Part shown: positions 11,585 to 22,340 of the stretch, piece after piece
How positions within the stretch are numbered: position 1 is the first letter of the stretch
Layout of the letters: every line of letters begins with the position of its first letter
Assembly (NCBI GenBank): GCA_001455915.2
Contig: LNDK02000066.1
Span: 868,001 to 932,000 of the forward strand
Reading direction: 5' to 3'
Origin: Samsoniella hepiali
Taxonomy: Eukaryota > Ascomycota > Sordariomycetes > Hypocreales > Cordycipitaceae
Length of the DNA: 64,000 nt
Position numbers and translations under genes: made by a program
Notes under the pieces: generated by a model
Told to the model about the DNA's origin: nothing
The model's database searches: none
Seen by the model: the letters and a program-made list of their open reading frames with translations, nothing else

Positions 11585-12475
11585 GAACCGCCAAGCATGG
11601 TGCTTTACGACAGGTGGTTTGTAGCCTGTCACCGCCAATGAATTCTTACTAAAAAGAAATGGAAGTCATTGTTCTTGAGTTTTGCATGGGCTCCAAGTCC
11701 GTAAACGATGCGTTGCCATTTACTTGGGCGGTTTCTGCGACGGAAAGGGCAGCACTTACTGCAGACCTCCCATTTTTATTGCTTTTGCTAGTGAATGCCA
11801 GTACAGGCAATGCCAGTTACAATATTCTGATCAATTTATGAGCAGCGCTTTTTATTGCTGCTATCTTGTCTAGTCGAACCCGGGCGCATGTGTGGTCCAT
11901 GGCTGGCGGTAGTTCGGACGAGCCTTGGACGGTTGGACGGGCCGCTGCCGCTCGGAAAGAGCCTTTGTCAATTCAGCGAGCCCTATTTGCAAGGATTCTA
12001 GAATTAAGTGGCTGCTGGTGCTACGTGTAGTATGCGCAGATCCTTTATGTCACCCGAAACGGATGCATGTGCCGCACAAGGTCTAGTAGCTATCATCCGA
12101 CTCCAATATAGCCCCCTGCACCAAAGACTGCGACAGCCCACCTTCACATAGCATCCAATTACAATAGTAGCGCTAATCCAGGAGTCGTGCGGCTCGGCCG
12201 CCTCGGAGGCCGCAGGCTCGCAGTGGGGACATGGTCCGGCGCCGGCGAGCGGGGGGATGACGCGTGAGAGCAACCTCACGATAGTGTGGCCGAGGCCGCT
12301 ATCAATCGTGGGATGTAAGCTACTAACGCGGGGTGCTAATTTAATGTCATTTTCAAGTCATCACGGTGTGCCGATTCCCCGCCTTACACCAGTTCATACG
12401 CATAAAAAATCCAGCTGAGACAGCTGCACCACTCCCGTTGCATCTCCCAAGCGTCTTCAACACACAGCATCAAAC
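11585..12475. promoter_or_regulatory. Spacer and promoter of the aldehyde dehydrogenase gene
   Basis: No gene seen. It contains the 3' end of the GABA transaminase transcript on the left and the aldehyde dehydrogenase promoter on the right. A CGATAG at about 12278-12283 matches HGATAR. No clear TATA box was found near the start codon. Confidence 0.4.
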
Positions 12476-14020
12476 ATGGCTGAGCCTATTCAACTCGAAG
12501 CGCCCAATGGTGTCAAATGGACGCAGCCGACTGGCCTGTTCATCAACAACGAGTTTGTGGCTGCCCAGAGCGGCGAAACAATCACCTCCATTGACCCCGC
12601 GTACGTGCCCTCGCGCCCCGAGTTGGCCTCCATCTAACGCGATTGATAGCACCGAAACGCCCATTGCCACTGTCCACGCCGCTGGCGAGCAGGACATTGA
12701 TGCTGCGGTCCGCGCCGCCCGCACCGCTCTCAAAGACCCCTCGTGGAAGCAGCTCTCCGCGACAGACCGTGGTATCCTCATGACCAAGCTGGCGGAGCTG
12801 ATGGAGTCGAAGCGGGAGCTGTTTGCCACGATTGACGCCTGGGACAATGGCAAGACGTACGCTGAAGCCCTCGACGGGGATCTTGTGGAAGCAGTCGGCG
12901 TGATTCGCTACTACGCGGGTTGGGCGGACAAGACGTTTGGGCAGACCATCAGCACCACGCCGCAAAAGTTCGCCTACACGCTGCGGCAGCCCGTGGGCGT
13001 CGTCGCGCAAATCATTCCCTGGAACTACCCGCTCGCCATGGCGACGTGGAAGCTGGGCCCGGCGCTGGCGTGCGGTAACACGGTCGTGCTCAAGGCGGCC
13101 GAGCAGACGCCGCTGAGCATCCTGGTGCTCGGGCAGCTCGTGCGCGAGGCGGGTTTCCCGCCCGGCGTGGTCAACTTTGTCAATGGCTACGGGGCGACGG
13201 CGGGCGCGGCGCTGGCGCGGCACCCGCTCGTGGACAAGGTCGCCTTTACGGGGTCGACGGCGACGGCGGCGCTCATCATGGGCATGGCGGCCAAGACGCT
13301 CAAGAATGTCACGCTCGAGTCGGGCGGCAAGTCGCCGCTGCTGGTGTTTGCGGACGCCGACATGGCGCAGGCGGTCAAGTGGGCGCACTTTGGCATCATG
13401 TCCAACCAGGGGCAGATTTGCACGGCGACGTCGCGCATCCTCGTCGAGGACGCCGTGTACGACGAGTTTGTGCGGAAATTCATCGAGACGACAACGGCGA
13501 CGAGCAGGGTCGGCAACCAGTGGGATAAAGACACGTACCAGGGGCCGCAGGTGTCCAGGGTGCAGTACGAGCGCGTCCTCGAGTACATTGCCATTGGCAA
13601 GCACGAGGGCGCGCGCGTCGCGGCGGGCGGCGTGCCAGCGACGCCCGTCGACGGCAGGGGGTTCTTTATCGCGCCGACCGTCTTTGTCGACGTGACGCCG
13701 TCGATGCGCGTCTACCGGGATTTGGGCCGGTCGTGGCGATTGCGCGGTTCGCGGACGAGGCCGAGGCCGTGGCGCTCACCAACGACACGACGTACGGGCT
13801 CGGCGCCGCCGTCTTCACGCGGGACCTGGAGCGCGCGCACCGCGTCGCGGCCGACGTCGAGGCCGGCATGGTCTGGGTCAACAGCAGCCAGGACTGCGAC
13901 CCGCGCGTGCCGTTTGGCGGCGTCAAGCAGAGCGGCGTCGGGCGCGAGCTGGGCGAGGCCGGGCTGGAGGCGTACTCGCAGGTCAAGGCGGTGCACATTA
14001 ACATGGGCAACAGGTTGTAG
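12476..14020 (+). CDS. NAD(P)-dependent aldehyde dehydrogenase with internal frameshift
   Basis: Exons 12476-12600 and 12650-14020 around a 49-bp intron; the join reads IDPATETPIATV. ALDH family members oxidise aldehydes to acids. Present: PWNYPLAM, FTGSTAT, the general-base Glu in LESGGKSPL and the catalytic Cys in NQGQICTA. The frame changes at about 13719-13724: upstream it reads MRVYR, downstream it reads FGPVVAIARF, and the residues normally between them (the EEI of EEIFGP) are missing. The DNA is 7 nt short of the expected length there. With those 7 nt the protein would be 500 aa, the family's usual size, so the rest is sound. As given, the product would run into an unrelated Arg-rich tail and end at 14036. 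Could be a true pseudogene or an assembly error in GC-rich DNA. The YYAGWADK segment resembles general class 1/2 ALDHs rather than a diagnostic succinate-semialdehyde dehydrogenase. Confidence 0.9.
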
Positions 14021-14690
14021 ATTGGGGGGGCTTTAAAGTTGCATGTCGGGGGGGTCATGCTGGAAGCACGCGACGAATCACTTCAAACGTGCGGAGAGTC
14101 CGCATTCGGACGCCGATGAAGCTTCTAGGCGCTGTGTCGATATAATGAAAACATCGCATCCGTGCATGTCGAGAAAATGGCTAAAAATCAAATAAAAGTC
14201 AAATAAAAGTCAAATTGCCTAGATGGGTGAGTGAGACATGGCACAAGGCTGCACCATTGGCGGAAGCGGAAGCTATCCGTGCGACAAGGCGCAGAAATTT
14301 TAGGTGTGGCGTTTTTGCCGATCTGAATCCTGCCAAAAGCCTCTTTTGTTCCAACAACGAAGATGATGACCACCGCGTAGACTAGCAACTCGAATAATAA
14401 TGCACATTCATAATCTTGCGTAATTAAGTATCGCCTGCCATTAGATACATGCAACCGACCGGTTCCCCGTCACGTGAAGTGTCCCTCCGAACCGGGGAGC
14501 GGGGGGTGCAGGCGATATGACTCGATATGGAGACTCCGAACCTGCAGACTCATGCAGGTTTTGGACGGCGGCCCCAGAGAGCAAATCTGTGACATCTACG
14601 CATTTATCCCCTCCCCGCCATATCCATCATAATGCCATCCGCTTGATTCCCTCATCATCCTCTTCTTCTTTTCCCTCCTTCTGTCCAACC
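14021..14690. other. Spacer with the permease promoter
   Basis: No gene seen. It has AT-rich 3' sequence after the aldehyde dehydrogenase and a pyrimidine-rich leader at 14645-14690 just before the permease start. Confidence 0.45.
14189..14215 (+). repeat. Short 11-bp tandem repeat
   Basis: Two perfect copies of CAAATAAAAGT followed by CAAAT. Probably replication slippage in an AT-rich 3' region; no function is evident. Confidence 0.8.
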
Positions 14691-16370
14691 ATGAAGGGCG
14701 ACTACCAGCCCGCCGCCGCGGTCGCGGAGCTCGCCTCCTCCCCGAGCCCGCCTCCTGGCTCCGAGAAGCAGCATGACGAGGAACTCGCCAAGCCGGCGAG
14801 CTCCCACGGCCCGGGCACGAGCGAGTCGACCCGGCGCGGGCTCAAGTCGCGCCACGCGCAAATGATTGCCCTGGGGGGCTCCATCGGCACCGGCCTCTTT
14901 GTCGGCTCCGGGCAGGGCCTCAAGATGGGCGGGCCGGTCTTTTTACTCGTGTGCTACACCATCATCACGCTGCTGCTCTACGGCGTCGCGACGGGCGTCG
15001 GCGAGATCAGCGCGTACCTGCCGGTGCGCGGCTCCGGCGTCGCCTACTACGGCCACCGCTTCGTCTCGCGCAGCCTCGGCTTCACGCTCGGCTGGCTGTA
15101 CTGGTACATTTTCTCGCTGGGCATCGCGGGCGAAATCACAATCACCACCATTGTCATCCAGTACTGGGAGTCGCCCGTGCCGACGGCCGCCTGGTACACC
15201 ATCATTGCCGTCGTCATCATCGCCTGCAACTTCTTCCCCGTCTCCGTCTACGGCGAGGCCGAGTTTTGGTTCGCGTCGACCAAGGTGGTCGCCATCATCG
15301 GCCTGCTCATCCTCACCGTCGTCCTCTTCTTTGGCGGCGGCCCGGCCCACGAGCCGCTGTACTTTACCAACTGGGCGCACCCGGGCCCCGTCAACACGTA
15401 CCTGCTCGAGGGCGGCGTCGGCCGCCTGTGCGCGTTTGTCGGCACCCTCACCTTCTCCGTCTACGCCTTCATCTTTGCGCCCGAGATGCTCGTCGCCACC
15501 GCCGGCGAGATGCAGTCGCCGCGCCGCAACATGCCCAAGGCCACCAAGCGCTACTTTTACCGCCTCGTCGTCTTTTACCTGCTCGGCGTGCTGGCCATTG
15601 GCATCCTCGTCCGCAGCGACAATCCCGGCCTGCTCTCGCCGGGCAACACGGCGGCCGCCTCGCCGTGGGCGCTCGGCATCAAGGCCGCCGGCATCCCGGT
15701 GCTCGACTCCATCATCAACGCCGTCATTGTTCTCTCGGCGTGGTCCACAGGCAACTCGTTCCTGTACATCTCCAGCCGCGCCCTGTACTCGTTGGCGCTC
15801 TCGGGCAACGCCCCGCGCATCTTTGCGCGCTGCACCAAGCACGGCATTCCTCACTACGCCACTGCGCTGAGTGCCTGCTTTGCGGCCCTGGCCTACATGA
15901 ACCTCGGAAGTACAGGCTCCGTCGTGTTCAACTGGCTCGTCAACATTGTCAACACGGGTGCTTTCCAGAGCTGGATCTGCTGCTGCTTCATCTACGTGCG
16001 GTTCCACAAGGCCACAGCACTGCAGAATGTGACGGTTGCCAATGGCCAGCTCCCGTATCGCTCCAGATTCCAGCCATACGCAGCTTGGATCAGTGGCGTG
16101 GTTTTCTTCGTACTGCTGCTGCTCAATGGGTTTAAAGTATTTGTCAAGGGCCACTGGGACACGGCCACGTTCATCACGTCGTATATCGGCATAGTGATTT
16201 TCGCGATACTATACTGTGGGCACAAATTCACCATTGGACGAAACGACCCTTGGATGGTGCCTTTGCACGAAATTGATCTTCACTCGGGCATGGACGATGT
16301 GATGGCGGCCGAGTTGCCACCATCGCCGCCGATCAAATGGTGGCAAGTGTGGAGGATCCTGTTTGACTAG
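14691..16370 (+). CDS. Amino-acid permease (fungal YAT/APC family)
   Basis: Single exon, 559 aa, starting at the ATG after the CT-rich leader; the frame is open farther upstream but lacks coding character there. It is a 12-span plasma-membrane proton symporter for amino acids by family. The cytosolic N-terminus (about 55 residues, Ser/Pro/Glu-rich) leads into RGLKSRHAQMIALGGSIGTGLFVGSG, the conserved first-helix signature, followed by GEISAYLPVRGSG, GFTLGWLYWYIF and the later EMLVATAGEMQSPRRNMPKATKR loop. The C-tail ends WWQVWRILFD, also typical. Substrate cannot be read from sequence. Its position after GABA transaminase and an aldehyde dehydrogenase on the same strand suggests uptake of an amino acid catabolised by them, but this is inference only. 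Confidence 0.94.
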   Translation: MKGDYQPAAAVAELASSPSPPPGSEKQHDEELAKPASSHGPGTSESTRRGLKSRHAQMIALGGSIGTGLFVGSGQGLKMGGPVFLLVCYTIITLLLYGVATGVGEISAYLPVRGSGVAYYGHRFVSRSLGFTLGWLYWYIFSLGIAGEITITTIVIQYWESPVPTAAWYTIIAVVIIACNFFPVSVYGEAEFWFASTKVVAIIGLLILTVVLFFGGGPAHEPLYFTNWAHPGPVNTYLLEGGVGRLCAFVGTLTFSVYAFIFAPEMLVATAGEMQSPRRNMPKATKRYFYRLVVFYLLGVLAIGILVRSDNPGLLSPGNTAAASPWALGIKAAGIPVLDSIINAVIVLSAWSTGNSFLYISSRALYSLALSGNAPRIFARCTKHGIPHYATALSACFAALAYMNLGSTGSVVFNWLVNIVNTGAFQSWICCCFIYVRFHKATALQNVTVANGQLPYRSRFQPYAAWISGVVFFVLLLLNGFKVFVKGHWDTATFITSYIGIVIFAILYCGHKFTIGRNDPWMVPLHEIDLHSGMDDVMAAELPPSPPIKWWQVWRILFD

Positions 16371-19196
16371 AGGGCTTGTACATACGCGCATATCCAAGAA
16401 TTGTATATATACACGCATTAGCTGGCGCTGGGTTAAAAAAAGTTTTGAACGAATTTTGCATGTATTGTTGGAACCTGGTCTCGAGATAGCAACGCCATGG
16501 TTGGGCACTGCTTGTACATATGTGGCCCTTGACGCTTGTGGAAAGGATTATGGCTTATTGATGACTGAAAGGATATTCGTCGAAAAAAAAAGTTATTTTC
16601 CGTTTCGGCCATCTGATGGATGAGTTCCGAAATTGCGAGTTTTGGCTGGCACAGGACATGGGCAACTACCATCCATAGCGGCCTCTTGCGAGATTACTAG
16701 TGCAGGCGCCGCCCATGGCAGATTAATAATACCGGGTCATGCCAGCCTACCTGAGCCTTGCCGGGGTACTCATTTGGGAAGACGAGGCTGTCCTGATGAA
16801 CTTTTGTCTTATTCGCCAAGACCTGAAAGAGGTATCCACGCTACGGGCTATCAAGTTACGTACAGCAAACACATCCATGTGAGTCAGGATATAAACCTGG
16901 AGACCCAAAAACGAGCAAGCCCGTGGCGTTCGGGTAAGTAGCAGCTGTCACAGCAGTTGGGCTTGGGCCACCGACGCCACCCCAAGAAAGGAGGGTGCGC
17001 CGCCATCCAGCTAAAGTCCGGTTCAGCTAACTGCAAGGAGCCCAAGCCCGATCTTGCCACGCATTTGCCCTGTTTGGTCTTTTCTCCGGCAGGGGAGGGG
17101 TGTGGTGCCACGGTGGCGCCGACTTTTAGCCAACGGAATAAGCATAGAAGTCTGTTTCGAGGACAGATTAGGGCCGAGGGGCACTAAATTAGACAGCTGC
17201 TGATCGACGGTGTCTAGAAGAACCTATTACGAGAGAACGGTCGCATTTCCTTTGTGGAAGCGATTACTTGTGGTTGCTGAGGTTGTTGATGCAATCACTA
17301 CTAGTTATTATCTACGTAGCAATGGAAAATCCTTTGGGGGCCGGGCTAAGCCAACCAGGCTGCATGAGTCGGATAGGGAGCTCTTCTCAGTCAGCGCTAA
17401 CACCCCCCCATTGACCTGCCAAGTCTTGACTGCCGCTCACCCTTTTTCTCAGGAACCTTTGCATCTCTTGGCATTTGCACATGGCTTGTTTCTCCACTCC
17501 TATGCAAAGGGACTCGTCTTGTTTGCGGAATTGACACGGGCTTTCTTGGACGCCTCGCCAGCCTTGCCCCTCCTGCGAGAAGATTACCCCATGGGCACCG
17601 GGGATGGCCGTTGGAACCGGAAGGAACAGCGAACCAATGCCCAGGCGGGGGGCGAACTGTTTTGAGGGACCAAAGAGGCAAATACGGGGGGCATGTGTTA
17701 GTCACAGAACTTTTGAGAGCCCTCATTTACCAATTTCATTGGGGGATTAAGTAACCCCGTATTGTAGCCAACCCCTGGTCGCGTACGGCCAACCGTTTTG
17801 GTTCGCCGCAAGATGTAGCCACCGGCCCCCATTCCACTAGTGCAGCTTCGAGTGGCGAAGGATTCAAAAGTTCCTGGGGCAATTGGGGTACACTTGCAAT
17901 GCGCAAGTGGATGCTATAGTCCACTTCCTGCACATGGCAACCCAAGCCACAGAGGGGGCCACCGGTTGGTTGGTTCTGTTGTCTGACTACTAGTTATCTC
18001 TGCAGACTGATGAGGCGGAAACGAAGCGACGGCAAGCTCAGCTGATTTACTTTTAACGGAGCCCGACATACAAAAGTGAACCGTTTCTGAGGCAGCCTCA
18101 GCTGGGACTGGACCCAGCGGCGGTCGGAATGGCGCTTTTTTAGTCAAGTCGGAGAAATAGGTTCACGGCAATACACACTTCCAACGCCACTGGTTACCAA
18201 TTTAGAACCAAGTTTTTGGGAGAAGCCACATTCTGTCAAACTTGCCGGCCGGTAGCTAAACCAATATTTTTGTTGATCCAGCCAGCGGGTAATTGGCTGG
18301 CCTGGGACTATGGGGTAAACTTCCCCGTCGCTACTTGAGGGAAAATGGGAGGCCGACGGCTCAACCCTCGCCTCGCTTGCAAAGACACTGGAGCGTGAAC
18401 GAGCCGCGGCTGGTTCTCTGTTTTTCCCCAGGCCATCAGGCACTCGCTTCCCCACGGCTGAAAGGCCTAGACTGGTAACTAGTAGTAGACTGTCCTGCTA
18501 ACTCGTGTCACGCTGGGGTTGAGCCGCATGCCCCCCACCGGCACTACTGCAACTTACTCGCAAAAATAAATAAAAATAAAAGATAAGCACTTTTTTCTAG
18601 AGTGATTGTTCTAACTAGCGCCCGAAGTGCAGAATCCATCAGCAGAACGGCCAGAGTTTCTACAGCTGAAGAGACTCATGAGTAGAGTCCTGACGGCAAC
18701 CCCCAAACCCTGACACAGGCGGCTCTGTGTGGCTGCTCGGCTCAAGAACTATATTTTTAGGTTGAGGCTAGTCATCCGCCCAAGGATCTTGTGCCTTTTT
18801 TCCTTTTTTTTTTTTTTTTTCCCAAAAGCCTCAAAAAAAAAAACGCCCCATTGTCCTTTTGCTTTCGGCCCCGAACCACTAGCTCCAACCAGTTGATAAC
18901 AACCCCTGTCCAATGGAAGCGGAGAAGAATTGCTGGTTTTAGCGTTTTTGTTTGCCAAACTAACCTATTGAGTTGAAAACAGACTAGGGCTGGGCTAGAC
19001 CCCTGCTGCTTATACAAAAGTTCCCGCCCCCAAACTTTGAGTGTACATGGCACGGGGTTTGCCTTTAAAACCCTAGGTTGCGCGCGCCCGTTCACTCACC
19101 CCGACGACTCTTTCCGGGGCACGCGACATTTGTTCCCTTCTGTCTTTCTCCTTCTTCCAGTCATCGTCTCTTTGCTACGTACGCGCGCCTGTAGCA
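16371..19196. other. Long spacer (2.8 kb), no gene seen
   Basis: Between the permease and the OPT transporter. Open frames, the longest at 17210-17665 (151 codons), have no recognisable domains, and overlapping frames on both strands are equally long, which argues against coding. The stretch holds three copies of ACTACTAGT, a 17-nt T run (18804-18820) followed by an A run, and a final 120 bp with CT-rich sequence just before the OPT start codon, probably its promoter and leader. Confidence 0.45.
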
Positions 19197-21464
19197 ATGG
19201 CCGCTGAAAAGGACACCGCCACCACCTCGGGCATCGAGGCCGTCGACACCTCGGGCCAGATCCTCGAGAAGCGCAACGACAGCGTCATCAACATCAAGGA
19301 GGACTCGGACGGCGAGGAGAATGACAACGTCACCGACCTCTTTGTCAGCTTCCCGCCCATCAAGGGCGGGCGCGTCGAGACGAACCCGCTGACGATCCGC
19401 GCCGTCGTCGTCGGCGTCGTCCTGGGCTCGCTCGTCAACGCCTCCAACGTCTACCTCGGCCTCAAGACGGGCTTCACGTTCAGCGCCAACCTCTTTGGCG
19501 CCATCTTTGGCTACGGCATCATCACCGTGCTCTGCAAGTTCCTGCCCAACACCCCCGTCCTCGGCATGCCCTTTGGGCCCCAGGAAAACTCCATCATCCA
19601 GGCCGCCGCCACCGGCGCGGGCGGCATCGCGGGGCCCTTTGTCGCCGGCTTCCCGGCCATGTACCGCCTCGGCCTCTGGCAGCGCGCCGGCCAGTCGCAG
19701 CACGACCAGAACCCCTCCCAGGACTTTGGCAGCATCATTGCCATTACCGTCATCTGCGCCCTGTTCGGCCTCTTCGCCGCCATCCCCCTCCGCAAGTTCT
19801 TCATCATCAACGTCGCCCGCGAGCTGAACCTCATCTTCCCTACCCCCACCGCCGCCGCCCTCACCATCCGCTCCATGCACTCTGTCGGCTCCGGCGCTGC
19901 TGACGCCATCAAGAAGATTAAGGCGCTCTTGGCGTCCTTCTTCGGCGGCATCATCATCCTCGTCTGCGGATCCTATGCCAACGGCATCACGCACGAATGG
20001 CACATCTTCACATGGTTCTACGCCTGGGGCGGCTACTCCCACCCCCTGCTCATGACTATTGAGAGCTGGGGCTGGTATATCCTGCTCACTCCTGCCTTCT
20101 TCGGATCCGGTCTCCTCGTCGGCCGCAACGCCGCCCTGTCGTGGTGGCTCGGTACCTTTGTCGCCTGGGCCATTATCGGTCCCGTCTTGGTCTACTACGG
20201 CGAGTGCAGAACAAACGTGCTCTTCGAGGAGGACAGCAAGTGGCACCCCTACGTCTCCTTTGCCAGTATGTCTGGTCTTGGTAACGGCAAGCCCGTCTCC
20301 CCTCGCTTCTGGATGCTCTGGCCTGGTGTTGCCGTCCTCATCGTCTACAGCATGACAGAGTTTGTCATGCACATTCGCGTTGTCTGGGAGGGTGTCATCT
20401 ACGCGTGGCGTGGTGGCTGCGAGGCCATTCACAAGAGAATGGAGAAGAGCGGCAAGCACAATGCTTACATCGCCGGCCAGGCTGCCAAGGCCAGCGACCC
20501 CAGCAACCTCGTCGCCGACTTTGCTACCAAGGAGCAGCAAGTCGCCGACTGGGTCTGGATGACGGGTGTTTTGGTCATGACCGTCATGGCCATGATCATC
20601 TGCCACTTCAAGTTCGGCATGAACCCCGGTCTCACTCTCCTAGCCCTTATCCTGGCCCTCATCTTTGCTTTCCTTTCCATCCACGGTGGTGCTGTCACTG
20701 ACAACACCCCTCTGACTGCCTCTGCCAAGGCTTCTCAGCTCGTCTTTGGTGGAATTACCCACGGATGGGAGAAGACACACGCTCAGCGCATCAACCTGAT
20801 TGCTGGTAACATTGCTTCGGGTTGTGCCAACGTGTCTACGGATCTGACAAGCGACTTCCGTGTTGGCTTCCTTCTCAGAACCCCGCCCAACAAGCAGTTC
20901 TACGCTCAGTGCGTTGGTACCATTGTCGCCATCTTCTTGGCCCCTGGCATGTTCGTCCTGTTCATGGCTGCCTACCCTTGTGTCTGGCAGGCCAACTTGA
21001 GCGAGCTGGAGCAGGCGCAGTGCGCTTTCCACGCCCCATCCGCTGGCGCCTGGCAGGCTGTCGCCGAAGCCATGACGCTGCCCTCCATCCCCATTCCTCA
21101 CAGCTGTGTCATTTTCACCATTGTCATTGCTGTCCTCGTCGGACTCCAAGTCGTTGTCAAGAACCTCTTCCTTGTCGGTCCTCGCGAAAAGTACCGTGCC
21201 TTCCTCCCCAACTGGATGAGTATTGGTGTCGCTTGGGTTCTTGGCCCCGATACCGGCTACGCCAACATGGTTGCCTTTGGTGCCATTACTGCTTGGTGGT
21301 GGAGGAAGTACTTCCCTCGCAGCTTTGAGATCTACTGCTACGCTGTTGCTGCCGGTCTTATTGCCGGTGAGGGTCTCGGCGGTGTCATCAATGCCGCCCT
21401 CACATTGGGTGGCGTTGACGGTACCACAATCGGTACCAAGATTGGTATTCCCGGCGAGTTCTAA
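19197..21464 (+). CDS. Oligopeptide/YSL-type OPT transporter
   Basis: Single exon, 755 aa, ATG in context AGCAATGGCC. OPT family proteins carry small peptides, glutathione or metal chelates across membranes with protons. The YSL/bacterial-like branch is indicated by LTIRAVVVGVVLGSLVNASNVYLGLKTG in the first span, FGPQENSIIQAAATGAGGIAG shortly after, and EKYRAFLPN and GLIAGEGLGGV near the end. Around 14-16 hydrophobic segments fill residues 60 to 750; the first 55 residues are acidic and cytosolic-looking. The substrate is unknown: fungal members of this branch are poorly studied, and a peptide, thiol or metal-chelate cargo are all possible. Codon third positions are strongly GC-rich in the first third and less so later. 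No frame breaks. Confidence 0.93.
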   Translation: MAAEKDTATTSGIEAVDTSGQILEKRNDSVINIKEDSDGEENDNVTDLFVSFPPIKGGRVETNPLTIRAVVVGVVLGSLVNASNVYLGLKTGFTFSANLFGAIFGYGIITVLCKFLPNTPVLGMPFGPQENSIIQAAATGAGGIAGPFVAGFPAMYRLGLWQRAGQSQHDQNPSQDFGSIIAITVICALFGLFAAIPLRKFFIINVARELNLIFPTPTAAALTIRSMHSVGSGAADAIKKIKALLASFFGGIIILVCGSYANGITHEWHIFTWFYAWGGYSHPLLMTIESWGWYILLTPAFFGSGLLVGRNAALSWWLGTFVAWAIIGPVLVYYGECRTNVLFEEDSKWHPYVSFASMSGLGNGKPVSPRFWMLWPGVAVLIVYSMTEFVMHIRVVWEGVIYAWRGGCEAIHKRMEKSGKHNAYIAGQAAKASDPSNLVADFATKEQQVADWVWMTGVLVMTVMAMIICHFKFGMNPGLTLLALILALIFAFLSIHGGAVTDNTPLTASAKASQLVFGGITHGWEKTHAQRINLIAGNIASGCANVSTDLTSDFRVGFLLRTPPNKQFYAQCVGTIVAIFLAPGMFVLFMAAYPCVWQANLSELEQAQCAFHAPSAGAWQAVAEAMTLPSIPIPHSCVIFTIVIAVLVGLQVVVKNLFLVGPREKYRAFLPNWMSIGVAWVLGPDTGYANMVAFGAITAWWWRKYFPRSFEIYCYAVAAGLIAGEGLGGVINAALTLGGVDGTTIGTKIGIPGEF

Positions 21465-22340
21465 GCATTTCAACAAAGCTTCTTTGGCTTGCATCAGCAA
21501 AACTGTGCTGCGAGTTTGGGAGACAATGATACCCTAGTTTAGAATAGCATCTTCTGAAGAATTATAAAATAATATAAAATAATATTCAAAATAACTTGCA
21601 ATCAATATGGCAATTTCTTTACAGTGTTATTGCTATGTCAACATCTTAAGTCATCTACCGAGGTTGGTAGCCAGCTATTGGTCTCATTTTCAATATTCTC
21701 AGACGTTGGTTGAGTACTGCATAGAGGACGACATATTTTCGGATTCAGTGAGTACTCGTAGCCGTTTGATGAGTATTCGCGTCAGCTTTTACCAGCTAAC
21801 TGTCAGCAACGACCTATCACTTGCGTATTCCAATATGAGAGTCATTGAAACCAGTACAACTGGCCTGGTCAGCAGCAACACCGTCCAAAACTACATTGAC
21901 ACGTCCGAATTTTCAGCAAGTGCTTGCCCCTTACTGGAAGATCGTCTCTCCTGCTCAAGTGAGTCAGTACCGCAAGATCACCGAGTCGAGCTGTAGTGAT
22001 CTCAGTGCCGATAGAATAATCACACCATGCGAGTCAAATCGACTTCGCTCTCAAAATGGCATTGCAACGCCTAAACCCGGGGTATCTAATTGTGTTCGTC
22101 AGACTCTTTCGCATAGAGCCCATCATGACATGTAGGCCCCCAAAACTCGGGGGCGCATCTTCCATATCAAAAAAACGCCAGTCCTATAAAGAGTACATGT
22201 TGAAACTAATAACCTATTCTCTGGCCATCAAGGCCGCCATGTTGAAAAAGGAAACAAGAGCGCAGTAGTCCAATATCCAAAATCGTCAATTTATAACAAA
22301 GAAAATGGTGATTTAATATACTTTTTCGGTTGGCTCATGC
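21465..22340. other. Convergent 3' spacer, AT-rich
   Basis: Between the OPT gene (+) and the glycine cleavage T gene (-). It is AT-rich around 21540-21610. A 129-codon open frame at 21607-21996 lacks domain or codon bias. No gene is called. Confidence 0.5.

Noticed and set aside
14943..16154. A 403-codon minus-strand open frame opposite the permease gene
   Set aside because: Shadow of the GC-rich plus-strand gene; Ala/Asp/Arg-rich with no fold signature.
17210..17665. A 151-codon open frame in the permease-OPT spacer
   Set aside because: No domain, no codon bias, and overlapping opposite-strand frames of similar length; treated as chance.
19161..20606. A 481-codon open frame on the minus strand opposite the OPT gene
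   Set aside because: It mirrors the GC-rich third positions of a clear transporter gene; its protein is acidic low-complexity sequence without domains.
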